NCBI GenBank assembly: GCA_947474225.1
Contig: CANJHS010000026.1
Span: forward strand, 1-42,639
Length of the DNA stretch: 42,639 nt
Reading direction: 5' to 3'
Source: Roseiflexaceae bacterium
GTDB taxonomy: Bacteria > Chloroflexota > Chloroflexia > Chloroflexales > Roseiflexaceae
The translations under genes and the position numbers were made by a program. Under the pieces are notes generated by a model. It was not told the DNA's origin. It was given only the letters and a program-made list of their open reading frames with translations, and ran no database searches. This document shows positions 24,275-32,878 of this stretch, piece after piece; the stretch's first letter is position 1; the number at the start of each line of letters is the position of its first letter.

Positions 24275-24979
24275 ATGCATCGTTTTGTATTGAAGGCGCT
24301 CTGGCTTACACTTTTTTTCACCATAACAGCCTGTGCAACACAGAGTAGCCGTGTGCCCAGTACGTCGATTGCTCCGGCACCCCAAACCGATGCCAGTTCG
24401 TCTGGTGCTACATCGATTCCTCCAGTCACAACACTGCCGATGAGCGTCGACGACGATGGGTACCACGTCATCGGCGACCCCGCAGCCCCCATCGTGCTGA
24501 CGGACTATTCGGATTACTTCTGAGGGAGCTGTGCCTTCCACGTGTTGGAAGTAGAACCACTCCTCATCAATCGCTATGTTGTCACTGGCAAAATGCGGAT
24601 TGTCATCCGGCCACTCCTACAGACTGGTCCTCATGCGCTCATCGCAGCCAGCGCAGCAGAATGTGCCAACGAACAGCACGCCTTCATTGCGATGCGCACC
24701 GCTCTGTATGAGAATCAAGGCACCATCGCGATGGCCGACAATATCCTCACTTCCCTCGCCGACATCGCACAGACGCTTGACCTCGATCGCACGGCATTCA
24801 TTCAATGTATGGCGTCAGAACGCTACAATGATGCATTGAAGGAAGGGTATGCACGTGCTACCAAGAGCGGCATCGTAGCACGACCAGTGTTTGAGGTGAA
24901 TGGTCAACGACTCATTGGATCACAGTCCTTTGAAACGTTCACGCACTTAATTGACGGATTACTTGCTGCAAGCAAATAA
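24275..24979 (+). CDS. Putative selenocysteine-containing DsbA-like thiol oxidoreductase lipoprotein (in-frame UGA)
   Basis: Reading straight through one in-frame TGA at 24521-24523 gives a 234-residue thioredoxin-fold protein. The N-terminus is a lipoprotein signal with lipobox I17-T18-A19-C20, followed by a Ser/Pro/Thr linker. The DsbA domain starts at VIGDPAAPIVLTDYSDYF; the next residue is the UGA codon 83, then G-S-C86. The redox centre is therefore U-x-x-C, with UGA at the place of the first, nucleophilic Cys. The sequence after it is normal for the family: HVLEVEPLLINRYV, AASAAECANEQHAF and the cis-Pro strand ARPVFEVNG (P204). A hairpin right after the UGA fits a bacterial SECIS. It should act on exported proteins at the outer face of the membrane. 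Alternatives are a Cys-to-stop mutation or a sequencing error; selA/B/C/D would lie outside the window. A second start at GTG 24542 would lack half the fold. Confidence 0.75.
24535..24551 (+). promoter_or_regulatory. Putative bacterial SECIS hairpin
   Basis: CTTCCA (24535-24540) pairs perfectly with TGGAAG (24546-24551) around the 5-base loop CGTGT. The loop begins 17 bases after the UGA and has G in its second position. A bulged C and two further pairs (G24533-U24552, U24532-A24553) can extend the stem. These values meet the published bacterial SECIS rules: loop of 3-14 bases with a G in the first two, 16-37 bases from UGA, stem of at least 4 bp. Confidence 0.7.
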
Positions 24980-25058
24980 ATCATTTCATCCTTTTCTATG
25001 GATTCACTAAGGGACGCATCAGAACGAGCGTGCTAGGATGGTACGAAGAGGTTTTCAT

Positions 25059-25697
25059 ATGCCACGACGTCAACTCATTCTGCCATTGCTATTTTTTCTT
25101 TTGACTATTTTCTTGATTTCGAAAATGGTCTCTGTCCATGCCGAAGACAGCACGGACGAGTCTGCGTACCCTACCGCAACAGCCATTGTTGACTACATCG
25201 AGACCACACTCCCAACCATGACCGAATTCGCCTACGACCAGGGAGATCCTACGCAAACCACCATACCCAATGAGAGTATGGCTGAAGCAACGAACACCGT
25301 GACTATCTCATCGACGCCTGCAGGTATTGTTGATCCCACAGCGATAATACGGACTCCTCTTGCAGACAAACCGCTTGCCTCACCAACCGCTGTCACACTC
25401 ACACAATCCGACACCCCGACTCCTGTCATCATCCCACGTGCCAGCACCGCTTCGCAAGAGGCCGTCCGCACCTGTGCTGCGCATACCACCGAGCTATTTG
25501 TGGGTACAACCAGCCCATCGACGATGCTCGAAGCGCGCTTCGACAAGCGTGTGGTCGGCGGTGGCATGAGTGAAGCGTCTGGTCACTTTGCTTTGCCGGT
25601 ATATGTGGGCCATGAAATTTCGGGCAGACATTTCATCACCATCGTAAAGCGCTATAGCGGCCGTCAGATTCAGCAGGTGTTGTGTGAGATCCCCTGA
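25059..25697 (+). CDS. Hypothetical exported protein
   Basis: A 212-residue protein of no recognised family. MPRRQLILPLLFFLLTIFLI is a signal peptide or membrane anchor ending near VHAED. Residues about 30-135 are a Thr/Pro/Ser-rich, low-complexity linker. The last 75 residues look like a small beta-sandwich bounded by two cysteines (near 141 and 209): a C-A-A-H-T-T-E-L-F-V-G-T-T-S strand, then GHFALPVYVGHEISGRHFI. This resembles the short Ig-like or carboxypeptidase-regulatory-like tails on chloroflexal surface proteins. The two cysteines could form a disulfide, which would suit a neighbour that makes or repairs them. ATG 25059 has AGAGG 8 bases upstream. It overlaps the next gene by 14 bases. 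Confidence 0.7.
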   Translation: MPRRQLILPLLFFLLTIFLISKMVSVHAEDSTDESAYPTATAIVDYIETTLPTMTEFAYDQGDPTQTTIPNESMAEATNTVTISSTPAGIVDPTAIIRTPLADKPLASPTAVTLTQSDTPTPVIIPRASTASQEAVRTCAAHTTELFVGTTSPSTMLEARFDKRVVGGGMSEASGHFALPVYVGHEISGRHFITIVKRYSGRQIQQVLCEIP

Positions 25698-26379
25698 TTC
25701 ATCCGAGTCAACGCACGCTCAGTGGCAGAGTATACTGCATGCAATTGCCACACACGACTACGGTGTGGTACAGACCACATTGCCAATGATGCATAGCCTC
25801 GATGGTCGTACCCTCCGGGTAAATGAACCACCTGCCGGTATCACCCCACGCAGAGCCGCAGTATTGATTATGGCAACTCCCGCCCAACAGGGTGTCGAGC
25901 TCATCATCACCCGTCGATCTGGGTCGCTCCGGCAACACGGCGGCGAAATTGCCTTCCCCGGTGGCCGCGTCGACGAATCCGACGAATCTGTTATTGCTTG
26001 TGCACTGCGTGAAGCCAATGAAGAAATTGGTATCTCAGCAGCGGCAATCAAGATTTTGGGGACGATTCACCATGTCTACGTGCCGCGCAGCAACCACATC
26101 GTCACGCCAGTGGTTGCATGGGTCGCACAACCGCCAACATACACAACCAATCCAGCCGAAGTCGACGAAGTATTTCATTTGCCCATCGACGCAATCCTCG
26201 GCAGTGACGCACTGCGCATCGAAGAACGCCACATCCAGGGCGAGACCATACGCGTCCCCTACTACCCGTTCCAAGAACACCGAATATGGGGCGCAACAGC
26301 ATTGATGTTGTGTGACCTGTCGGCTCGCATCGACCGTTGCATCACGTACCGCAACAGCGGGCACAAGGAGTCAGAATGA
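25684..26379 (+). CDS. NUDIX hydrolase, CoA-pyrophosphatase (NudL-like) type
   Basis: A 231-residue NUDIX enzyme. The CoA-type signature RRSGSLRQHGGEIAFPGG (77-94) leads into the NUDIX box, with catalytic glutamates in ALREANEEIGI (E110, E113, E114). Family members hydrolyse CoA and its derivatives to 3',5'-ADP and 4'-phosphopantetheine. The PRSNHIVTPVVAW and EVDEVFHLPI segments are also typical. The start is GTG at 25684, within the end of the upstream gene; no better start gives the full N-terminal helix. Its stop overlaps the ATG of the acylase gene (ATGA at 26376-26379). Confidence 0.9.
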   Translation: MRSPDSSESTHAQWQSILHAIATHDYGVVQTTLPMMHSLDGRTLRVNEPPAGITPRRAAVLIMATPAQQGVELIITRRSGSLRQHGGEIAFPGGRVDESDESVIACALREANEEIGISAAAIKILGTIHHVYVPRSNHIVTPVVAWVAQPPTYTTNPAEVDEVFHLPIDAILGSDALRIEERHIQGETIRVPYYPFQEHRIWGATALMLCDLSARIDRCITYRNSGHKESE

Positions 26380-28778
26380 CAACCAAACGCACAATCGGCA
26401 TCGTGGGCGCGCTTCTAGGGGCACTCGGCGTCGCTGCCTTTGCAACACTCCGTAAATCACTCCCCCAGACCCGTGGCACCCTGAGCATCGAGGGATTGTC
26501 ACAGCCCGTTGAAATTTTGCGAGATCGCTGGGGTGTGCCGCATATTTATGCAAAAAACCCCAGCGATTTGTTCATGGCACAAGGGTTTGTCCATGCCCAA
26601 GACCGGCTGTGGCAGATGGAATCACAACGCCGCCTCGGCCACGGCACCCTGGCAGAACTCATCGGCAACAAAGCGGTCGACACCGATCGGTACATGCGCA
26701 TCCTCGGCCTTGGCCGCTCGGCTCATGTTGATGCTGCACACCTCAGTGGCGAAACACTCGCCCATGTGAATGCCTATGTGGCCGGAGTCAATGCGTTCAT
26801 CACCTCCAACAAAAGCAAACTTCCCCCTGAATTCCTGTTGCTCCGCCACACACCAGCCCCGTGGACCAATGCAGACGTCATCGTCTGGGGCAAAATCATG
26901 GCGCTCAGTCTGTCTGGAAATTGGACCCAAGAAGTGTTACGAGGGCGGCTCATCGCCACAATCGGCACAAAACGAACCGCCGATCTCGAAGCAAAGTTCC
27001 ACCCCGCTATGCCATTGGTTGTACCCGCCGGTACGCAATACCGACCAGACATTGGTGCCTCTGCCCTGGGTCTCGCCAGTGCCGCAAATGCATTCATCAA
27101 AGACAACGACGTCAACGGCAGCAACAATTGGGTTGTCAGCGGCTCCCGCACCGTGAGCGGCAAGCCGCTCCTTGCGAATGACCCGCATCTCAATCTCGCG
27201 CTACCGTCGATATGGTACGAAGCCCATCTGAATGCCCCGGATTACCATGTGGCTGGTGCCACCTTCGCAGGAGTACCTGGCGTCGTCATCGGTCACAATG
27301 AACACATCGCATGGGGCGTTACCAACGGCATGATCGACAATCAAGACCTGTATCTCGAACGCTTTGATCCTGCTGACGCCGCAGGCCTCCGCTATGATGT
27401 CGACGGTACCTGGCAACACGCAGAACTCCGCTACGAGACGATCAAAATAAAGGGTGCCGCCCCCCACATCGAGGCGGTGCGTGTTACCCGTCATGGTCCG
27501 ATCATCACACCATTGGTCGGCACGAAAGGCAACGACCCGGTCGACACCATGGCACTGCGCTGGACCGCACTCGACACCAGTACGCTGCTCGATGCTATTT
27601 TTGCGCTTAATCGTGCACACGACTGGACGTCGTTCCGGGCCGCATTGACGTCTTGGGATGTCCCACCGCAAAACTTCGTGTATGCAGACGTCGAAGGACA
27701 TATCGGCTACCAACTCGCTGGCAAAATTCCCCTGCGCGGCAAAGGTACCGGCCGCGTACCTGCGCCAGGTTGGGACTCTGCCTATGACTGGACGGGTTTT
27801 GTTCCATTCATTGACCTCCCTGCCCAATTCGACCCTACCGAAGGGTATATTGCCACCGCAAACAATCAACTCGTGCCCGATGGATCGGTACCGCCCATCG
27901 CCGGCGAATGGCTCAATGGATGGCGCGCAGCGCGCATTATCGCACTGCTTCGCCAGCACCCCCTCCACGATGCCGCTTCTTTCGCAGCAATTCACGCTGA
28001 TCGAACCAGCCTGCCGGGGCTGATCCTGGTCTCGTTGGCCGGACGACTCCCAGACGGGGATGCTTTGGCCAATCAAGCGCGCGCATTGCTTGCTTCGTGG
28101 GATGGTGTCCTTGATGTATCGAGTTGTGCAGCGACCATTGCTGTGCAGCTCCTTGATGACCTGCAGCGAGAAGTCTTTGTTGCAGCCACAGCGGTAGTCG
28201 ATGAACGCATTGGCATCGGCGCGTTTGCGGGTCGCCCAGGCCGCGAATACATGAGCCGCGCACTCCCGTTCATCCTCCAGTCGCTGAATGACCGTGACGA
28301 GAGCTGGTTCCGCGATGGCCGCACCTGGGATGATGTCCTCGACGCCGCTTGGGCGAGTGCCATCACGACCATTCGCAAGCGCCTCGGTGATAATCCCGGC
28401 AAGTGGCAGTACGGTGATTGGCACAAGGTCCACTTGACCCATCCGTTGTCTGTCGTGCCCATTATCGGCAAGCTGTTTGGCCGCGGGGCATATCCTCTCG
28501 GCGGCAATCGCGACACCGTCAATATGGGCGATGTCATACTCAACCCCGATGGGAGCCGCATTACCACCACCCCATCGTACCGACTCATCGCTGATCCAAG
28601 CAATTGGGAACGCTCAAAGAGCATCCACCCGGGCGGGCAGTCAGGCCATCCATTAAGCGGCCACTATGGCGATTTCATCAAACCATGGTTGAACGTGGAA
28701 TACCACCCAATGCCGTGGGCGCGTCTCGCCGTCGAAGAAGTCAGTCAAGAGACGCTCACCCTCCTCCCACGCTCATAG
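26376..28778 (+). CDS. Penicillin acylase family (S45, Ntn-hydrolase) protein
   Basis: An 800-residue precursor of the penicillin acylase/peptidase S45 family, which hydrolyses amide bonds such as acyl-homoserine lactones or aliphatic amides. A hydrophobic N-terminal helix (IGIVGALLGALGVAAFA) marks it as exported or anchored. The alpha-chain segment EILRDRWGVPHIYA is followed by MAQGFVHAQDRLWQMESQRR. The chain-cleavage and catalytic site is NGSNNW, with S249 as the new N-terminal nucleophile of the beta chain, then KPLLANDPHL. AWGVTNGMID and ATANNQLVPDG are further conserved segments. AAGGAG stands 5 bases before ATG 26376. It is the last gene of the operon that begins with the DsbA-like gene or the secreted hypothetical. 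Confidence 0.95.
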   Translation: MTTKRTIGIVGALLGALGVAAFATLRKSLPQTRGTLSIEGLSQPVEILRDRWGVPHIYAKNPSDLFMAQGFVHAQDRLWQMESQRRLGHGTLAELIGNKAVDTDRYMRILGLGRSAHVDAAHLSGETLAHVNAYVAGVNAFITSNKSKLPPEFLLLRHTPAPWTNADVIVWGKIMALSLSGNWTQEVLRGRLIATIGTKRTADLEAKFHPAMPLVVPAGTQYRPDIGASALGLASAANAFIKDNDVNGSNNWVVSGSRTVSGKPLLANDPHLNLALPSIWYEAHLNAPDYHVAGATFAGVPGVVIGHNEHIAWGVTNGMIDNQDLYLERFDPADAAGLRYDVDGTWQHAELRYETIKIKGAAPHIEAVRVTRHGPIITPLVGTKGNDPVDTMALRWTALDTSTLLDAIFALNRAHDWTSFRAALTSWDVPPQNFVYADVEGHIGYQLAGKIPLRGKGTGRVPAPGWDSAYDWTGFVPFIDLPAQFDPTEGYIATANNQLVPDGSVPPIAGEWLNGWRAARIIALLRQHPLHDAASFAAIHADRTSLPGLILVSLAGRLPDGDALANQARALLASWDGVLDVSSCAATIAVQLLDDLQREVFVAATAVVDERIGIGAFAGRPGREYMSRALPFILQSLNDRDESWFRDGRTWDDVLDAAWASAITTIRKRLGDNPGKWQYGDWHKVHLTHPLSVVPIIGKLFGRGAYPLGGNRDTVNMGDVILNPDGSRITTTPSYRLIADPSNWERSKSIHPGGQSGHPLSGHYGDFIKPWLNVEYHPMPWARLAVEEVSQETLTLLPRS

Positions 28779-28791
28779 CACACAACAAAAC

Positions 28792-28817
28792 GCGGGCTCG
28801 CCGTACGGCGAGCCCGC
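28792..28817. terminator. Terminator between convergent genes
   Basis: A perfect 26-base palindrome (12-bp stem, minimal loop). On the minus strand it is followed by TTTTGTTG, so it ends the purine nucleoside phosphorylase operon well; on the plus strand the following TTCTC is a weaker signal for the acylase operon. Confidence 0.8.
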
Positions 28818-28832
28818 TTCTCATACACCAAC

Positions 28833-29660
28833 TCAGAGTGCTGCGACGATGCCCTTCAACAACCCGCCAAAACGCGGCCGGGCTGCAGCGCCTGCCTCCA
28901 TGACTTCTTCGTGATTCGCAGGAGTGCCGTCTGGCAGCGCCTGGTTGGTCACCAACGAAATAGCCAATACCTGCATGCCTGCATGTGCTGCCACAATTAC
29001 CTCGGGCGCAGTGGACATACCGACCACATCAGCCCCGAGGCGTTGGCACATACGCAACTCAGCCCCTGTTTCGAATGATGGCCCCGCCACCATAATGTAG
29101 ACGCCCTCTTGCAACGTCACCCCTTGCGCTCGTGCCACACGTTGTGCCAATGCACGCAACTCTGGTGTGTAGGCATTCAGCATCGGTGGGAAGCGGACTC
29201 CTAGGCGGTCATCGTTTGCGCCCCGGAGCGGGTTATGACCTGCCAATCCCGGCATGAAAATATGATCAGTGATGCACATCAACTCACCCACAGGCCAATC
29301 CGCACGCAACCCGCCCGCAGCGTTCGTCGCTATCAGTGTGGTGCATCCGAGTGCATGCATAACCCGCACCGGCAATGTCACCTGGTGCATGTCGTACCCT
29401 TCATAGAAGTGGAACCGGCCGCGCATCACCACTACGGGAGTGCCGCCCAACAAACCAATTGCCAATTCTCCACGATGTCCGTACACGGTCGAACGCGGGA
29501 ACCCAGGAATTGCTTCGTAGGGGATGACCGTTGCATCTTCGAGTTCGTCAGCCAATGACCCTAATCCCGAACCCAAAATAATACCAACACGCGGGACTCT
29601 GGCCGTTTTTTCACGAATCGCGGCAACTGCCTGCTGCACTTCCACATACGTATGGGCCAT
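28833..29660 (-). CDS. punA: Purine-nucleoside phosphorylase (trimeric, inosine/guanosine type)
   Basis: A 275-residue PNP of the trimeric class, which splits purine nucleosides with phosphate to base and ribose-1-phosphate. The phosphate loop is ILGSGLGSL (28-36). Other landmarks are VVMRGRFHFYEGY (about 79-91), ATNAAGG, AGPSFETGAELRM with the purine-binding Glu, and SLVTNQA, whose Asn recognises the 6-oxopurine. GGAAG stands before the ATG. It starts 2 bases after the PH-domain gene, so it is the last gene of a minus-strand operon. Confidence 0.95.
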   Translation of the reverse strand: MAHTYVEVQQAVAAIREKTARVPRVGIILGSGLGSLADELEDATVIPYEAIPGFPRSTVYGHRGELAIGLLGGTPVVVMRGRFHFYEGYDMHQVTLPVRVMHALGCTTLIATNAAGGLRADWPVGELMCITDHIFMPGLAGHNPLRGANDDRLGVRFPPMLNAYTPELRALAQRVARAQGVTLQEGVYIMVAGPSFETGAELRMCQRLGADVVGMSTAPEVIVAAHAGMQVLAISLVTNQALPDGTPANHEEVMEAGAAARPRFGGLLKGIVAAL

Positions 29661-29662
29661 GA

Positions 29663-30358
29663 TTAACTTCCTTCTCCACTGAATTTTGCACGTTTCGCTG
29701 CTGCTTCTTCTTCGGTCAACAATCCTTTGCGGAGCAGTGAATCGATTTGTGCGAGGACTTCTTGATGTTCATCAGCCTCGTTTGCACCGATATTCAATGG
29801 ATTCGTTGGTGTTTTGTTCTCTATGGTTGGGATAGGTGCAGTCGCCCGCTTTGTCCCCACGCGCGCGTCGTCTATGACGGTACGCAGCTTGAGCGGACTT
29901 TGAATGCGTATGAACCGCAAGGAACTTGCATCCGAATCACCCAATACGGTGACGTTGCCGTAATTGAATATACGCCCAAACAATGTCTGGGTAATCTCTA
30001 CTTCGCTGAGTTGACTCAGTGCAATATCAGACACTTTGCGCGTCAGAATTCCTTCGCGGCGAATCAAGCGACGATTGGTTACGATGACTTGGGTATAGTA
30101 CCAAACAAGATAATCGCGGATGATACGCCCTATCATCACCAACGCGAGTACCCCGAGCACACCATACACGCTCATTATTTGCCACGTCTCGGTGATGCGC
30201 CAGAGTGCAAAAACCGAACCAGCAAAATACGCGGCGATGGCAAGGAAAACCAAGAAAACCACCTCGGTGGTAATTGATCCAACCATAGCCATCGTATGGG
30301 TACGATATGTTCCGTAAATGATTTCTTGATCATCAATAATTGATTGTTTGTTCCCCAT
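29663..30358 (-). CDS. PH-domain membrane protein with C-terminal SHOCT-like motif
   Basis: A 231-residue protein. Two hydrophobic helices at about 28-50 and 58-82 anchor it in the membrane. A bacterial PH domain (bPH2/YdbS type) at about 88-165 shows VIVTNRRLIRREGILTRKVS, then the SDIALSQLSEVEITQTLFGR segment and NYGNVTVLG. A short linker ends in a SHOCT-like helix pair, VLAQIDSLLRKGLLTEEEAA, found at the ends of many membrane proteins and linked to oligomerisation. No enzymatic role is expected. GAAGGAG lies 6 bases before the ATG. A TATAAT sits on the minus strand at 30408-30403, suggesting an internal promoter, though no -35 box is clear. Confidence 0.88.
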   Translation of the reverse strand: MGNKQSIIDDQEIIYGTYRTHTMAMVGSITTEVVFLVFLAIAAYFAGSVFALWRITETWQIMSVYGVLGVLALVMIGRIIRDYLVWYYTQVIVTNRRLIRREGILTRKVSDIALSQLSEVEITQTLFGRIFNYGNVTVLGDSDASSLRFIRIQSPLKLRTVIDDARVGTKRATAPIPTIENKTPTNPLNIGANEADEHQEVLAQIDSLLRKGLLTEEEAAAKRAKFSGEGS

Positions 30359-30426
30359 GATTTTCTCCTTCGCAACGTTTGGCGATTCGATGCCGCACGG
30401 CTATTATACGCCATACCTTTCACACT

Positions 30427-31185
30427 TTAGCTAGGTTGACGACGGACGTCATCCAAAAAATTCGCGCTCCGAATGGCGCGTTCGCTCTGTCGCATAAGCC
30501 AGCGCCGCAGAATCAAATACACGTCCTGATGCACGTCTGCCGCGACCTCCAAATTCACCACATATGCCAACGATTCCCGCTGTACTATCCGCAGCACCTT
30601 AAATACCGATAACGAAATATGCATCGCCTGGATATCACTGCGCGCACAGTCGCCACACAACATCCCCCCCTGCACAAAGCTCCATAAATGTGCCTTGGTA
30701 TCCAACGTCTGACCACACACCGCGCAGTCGACGAGTTGTGGGCGATATCCTACCGCATCACATAATTGCATCGAATACCAATGCAATGCCATGTCGATTG
30801 TTTTCGCTGTACACAATGCCCGCAATGTCTCGAGGCACAGTTCATACGACTGCGCTGCTGCGTCTTCGTCGGCAATCATCATGTCTGTCAATTCTGCGAC
30901 ATAGTACCCAGCTGCCATACGCACCAATTGGAGCTGGAGCGGCTCGAATCGCTCCATCACAATGCTCTGCGTCAATACATCGCGTTGCTTGCCTACTGCC
31001 AACTGTAACTGACAATGACTCAGCAGTTCCAAGTGCCCCGACAACTTACTCGCAGTTTTGCGCACACCCCTAGCAGTAGCCATTATCTTGCCGCTCGGTG
31101 TCAAAATCGTCACAATGCGGTCGGCTTCACCGACATCAATGCGTTTGAGGATGATGCCCTCACAGCGATAGAGTCGTTCACCCAT
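30427..31185 (-). CDS. recO: DNA repair protein RecO
   Basis: A 252-residue RecO, which loads RecA on SSB-coated single-stranded DNA and anneals complementary strands. The N-terminal OB fold opens with RLYRCEGIILKRIDVGEADRI (first 20: RLYRCEGIILKRIDVGEADR). The four-Cys zinc site is C154-x2-C157 and C177-x2-C180. ATG 31185 gives the usual RecO N-terminus; a GTG at 31197 would add four residues. Either start overlaps the end of the upstream Helicase_C_3 gene, so the two are translationally coupled. Confidence 0.94.
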   Translation of the reverse strand: MGERLYRCEGIILKRIDVGEADRIVTILTPSGKIMATARGVRKTASKLSGHLELLSHCQLQLAVGKQRDVLTQSIVMERFEPLQLQLVRMAAGYYVAELTDMMIADEDAAAQSYELCLETLRALCTAKTIDMALHWYSMQLCDAVGYRPQLVDCAVCGQTLDTKAHLWSFVQGGMLCGDCARSDIQAMHISLSVFKVLRIVQRESLAYVVNLEVAADVHQDVYLILRRWLMRQSERAIRSANFLDDVRRQPS

Positions 31186-32878
31186 CGCGTTGCTCACTCT
31201 GCCGCATCAGACCAATCTTGTGTAACACCGCTCGTGTCTGTACGTTGTCATTGTGTGCCCGCAATGCCTGCTCGATGAGACGTAAATCACTCTCTCGTAA
31301 GTGCACCAGTTCTTGCCCCTCGAGATGGAGCGCATATCCAGCCTGACGCAAGTTTTTCACAATACGATCACGATCATGCAACGGCAGCGCCAATGTCTTG
31401 TCGTTGAGTCGTCTGCCATTACGCACCCCGACGCGGCGATCATTTACAATATCATTCAACGCAGCAGTCGATTGCGTCGTAACAACACATTCCGTGGCCA
31501 GTGCTACTACCGCAACCGACCCGGCCCACAGTGCCAATTGCTGCCGGACGTCGCGGTCGACCGGTTGCTTGGTCAATTCACCGATGATTGTGCAGATACC
31601 ATCGATCGACATCCCGCCCGCTACGGCGCGCTGGATAGTCTGGGGGCTCAGTTGCCAGGTCATCCCATCCTGCCGAATGCCCAGCCAGTCGAGCTGGTAT
31701 CGTGCCCAAAGGTCTGCAGAATCCGGCAAAATCAACGAAAAATCTGATTCAAATATGACCGGTGCATGTTGTTTTTTTGCTTCAATAGGTGCTAAACCAG
31801 CAATCCACGACCCGAGGTGTGTACGCCGCACCAGTTGTTCGTCAGCACCCCATTCGACGCAGCCCAACCACTGGAGTGGCCCAGCCATATTAAGCCGTAC
31901 CACCGCGCCATCCTGGTCTTCCCAGTGGATTGGCCACCCTGCTGGCGGTAACCATTTGCGTAGCGTGGTCACGGGCCGCACAATGTCCGGCCACTGCACG
32001 CGGATACTTACAAGCAGCTCTGTCACAGGCATCCAAGATTCAGGCACATGTGGCAAGAGTGCATACGCCATACTACGCCGTGCTTGCCGCATATCGATAC
32101 CACGCGTGCGCTTGTCGGGTGCAAGCTGCCATTCGTCCCACGCAGCCAGGAGCCAATTGCGGAGCAATTCGAGCCTCCGCTGCTGTGGAGTTGCACGCAG
32201 CAATTCATTCATGCTCGGCCCGATTTCAAGTTCAGACATTCCGACACGCAGGGCATGTCCGGCCAGACAGATCGACACCAGCCAGCTCATTTGCACATCA
32301 TTCCCGCCGTGCAGGTGTGCTGCATGTAACACCCGCTGCGGCAATCGTGAGCCGCGGCCCAGCACAACCCCTCCCATACGCACCGCAGTCGCCAATGCCA
32401 ACAATACCTCATCGAGATCGAGCGTTGTCGCTGCAGTACTTTCACGGTGGGTAGTAGCCTCCAACAACGCCGGTACCGCCAACAGTTCTCGCTCTATGTC
32501 TGGCAGTACGACCCAGTCGCGCTGACCATCACGGCGCTGCAGTGGCCACAATAATCCGGACACGTAGGCAGATTCGAGTGGGCTGAGTGGGTTGTAGATC
32601 GACAGTAATGCACGTGGCGACAGGGTTGCCATATTTGTGCGCAACGGTCCGCCAACAGCCTCCACAAACACCGCTGGCATCGAGCCACCCGCACGACGGA
32701 CACGTTGCACCAATGCTTGCGTTTGGGTGGTTTGCCGGAGTAACATGCGCTGCCACATGCCACTGCGGCTCAACTCCGGCGCGAGGTGGGCAGCTGCAAT
32801 GCCATGGATGTGCGCAAGCATCTCTCGATCGCTGAGCGACAGGGATTCATATGCGTCAATCCATGTCGGCACATTCAT
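31178..32878 (-). CDS. Helicase-associated domain (Helicase_C_3, XPB/Ssl2-like) protein
   Basis: A 566-residue protein without ATPase motifs. The C-terminal third matches the Helicase_C_3 domain found next to XPB-type helicases: VIFESDFSLILPDSADLWAR, then YQLDWLGI, TWQLSPQTIQRAVAGGMSI and a later strand-helix segment ending in a winged-helix-like VHLRESDLRLIEQALRAH. The N-terminal part is helical with several WYL- or wHTH-like stretches. Stand-alone members are common in Actinobacteria and Chloroflexi and are assumed to act in DNA repair or transcription-coupled processes. The start at ATG 32878 overlaps the stop of the HAD gene by four bases (ATGA). Its place before recO supports a repair link. 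Confidence 0.78.
   Translation of the reverse strand: MNVPTWIDAYESLSLSDREMLAHIHGIAAAHLAPELSRSGMWQRMLLRQTTQTQALVQRVRRAGGSMPAVFVEAVGGPLRTNMATLSPRALLSIYNPLSPLESAYVSGLLWPLQRRDGQRDWVVLPDIERELLAVPALLEATTHRESTAATTLDLDEVLLALATAVRMGGVVLGRGSRLPQRVLHAAHLHGGNDVQMSWLVSICLAGHALRVGMSELEIGPSMNELLRATPQQRRLELLRNWLLAAWDEWQLAPDKRTRGIDMRQARRSMAYALLPHVPESWMPVTELLVSIRVQWPDIVRPVTTLRKWLPPAGWPIHWEDQDGAVVRLNMAGPLQWLGCVEWGADEQLVRRTHLGSWIAGLAPIEAKKQHAPVIFESDFSLILPDSADLWARYQLDWLGIRQDGMTWQLSPQTIQRAVAGGMSIDGICTIIGELTKQPVDRDVRQQLALWAGSVAVVALATECVVTTQSTAALNDIVNDRRVGVRNGRRLNDKTLALPLHDRDRIVKNLRQAGYALHLEGQELVHLRESDLRLIEQALRAHNDNVQTRAVLHKIGLMRQSEQRDG

Noticed and set aside
24194-24541. N-terminal extension of the glycosyltransferase to 24541
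   Set aside because: The added residues are rich in Cys and Arg, unlike the family, and lie antisense to the DsbA-like gene; ATG 24193 gives the normal GT2 start.
24542-24979. Separate short gene starting at GTG 24542, after the TGA
   Set aside because: It would lack the signal peptide, the first strand and the active-site motif; the upstream frame supplies exactly these in the same phase.
27201-28442. Long minus-strand open frame of about 410 codons
   Set aside because: Antisense to the penicillin acylase gene, with no recognisable domain.
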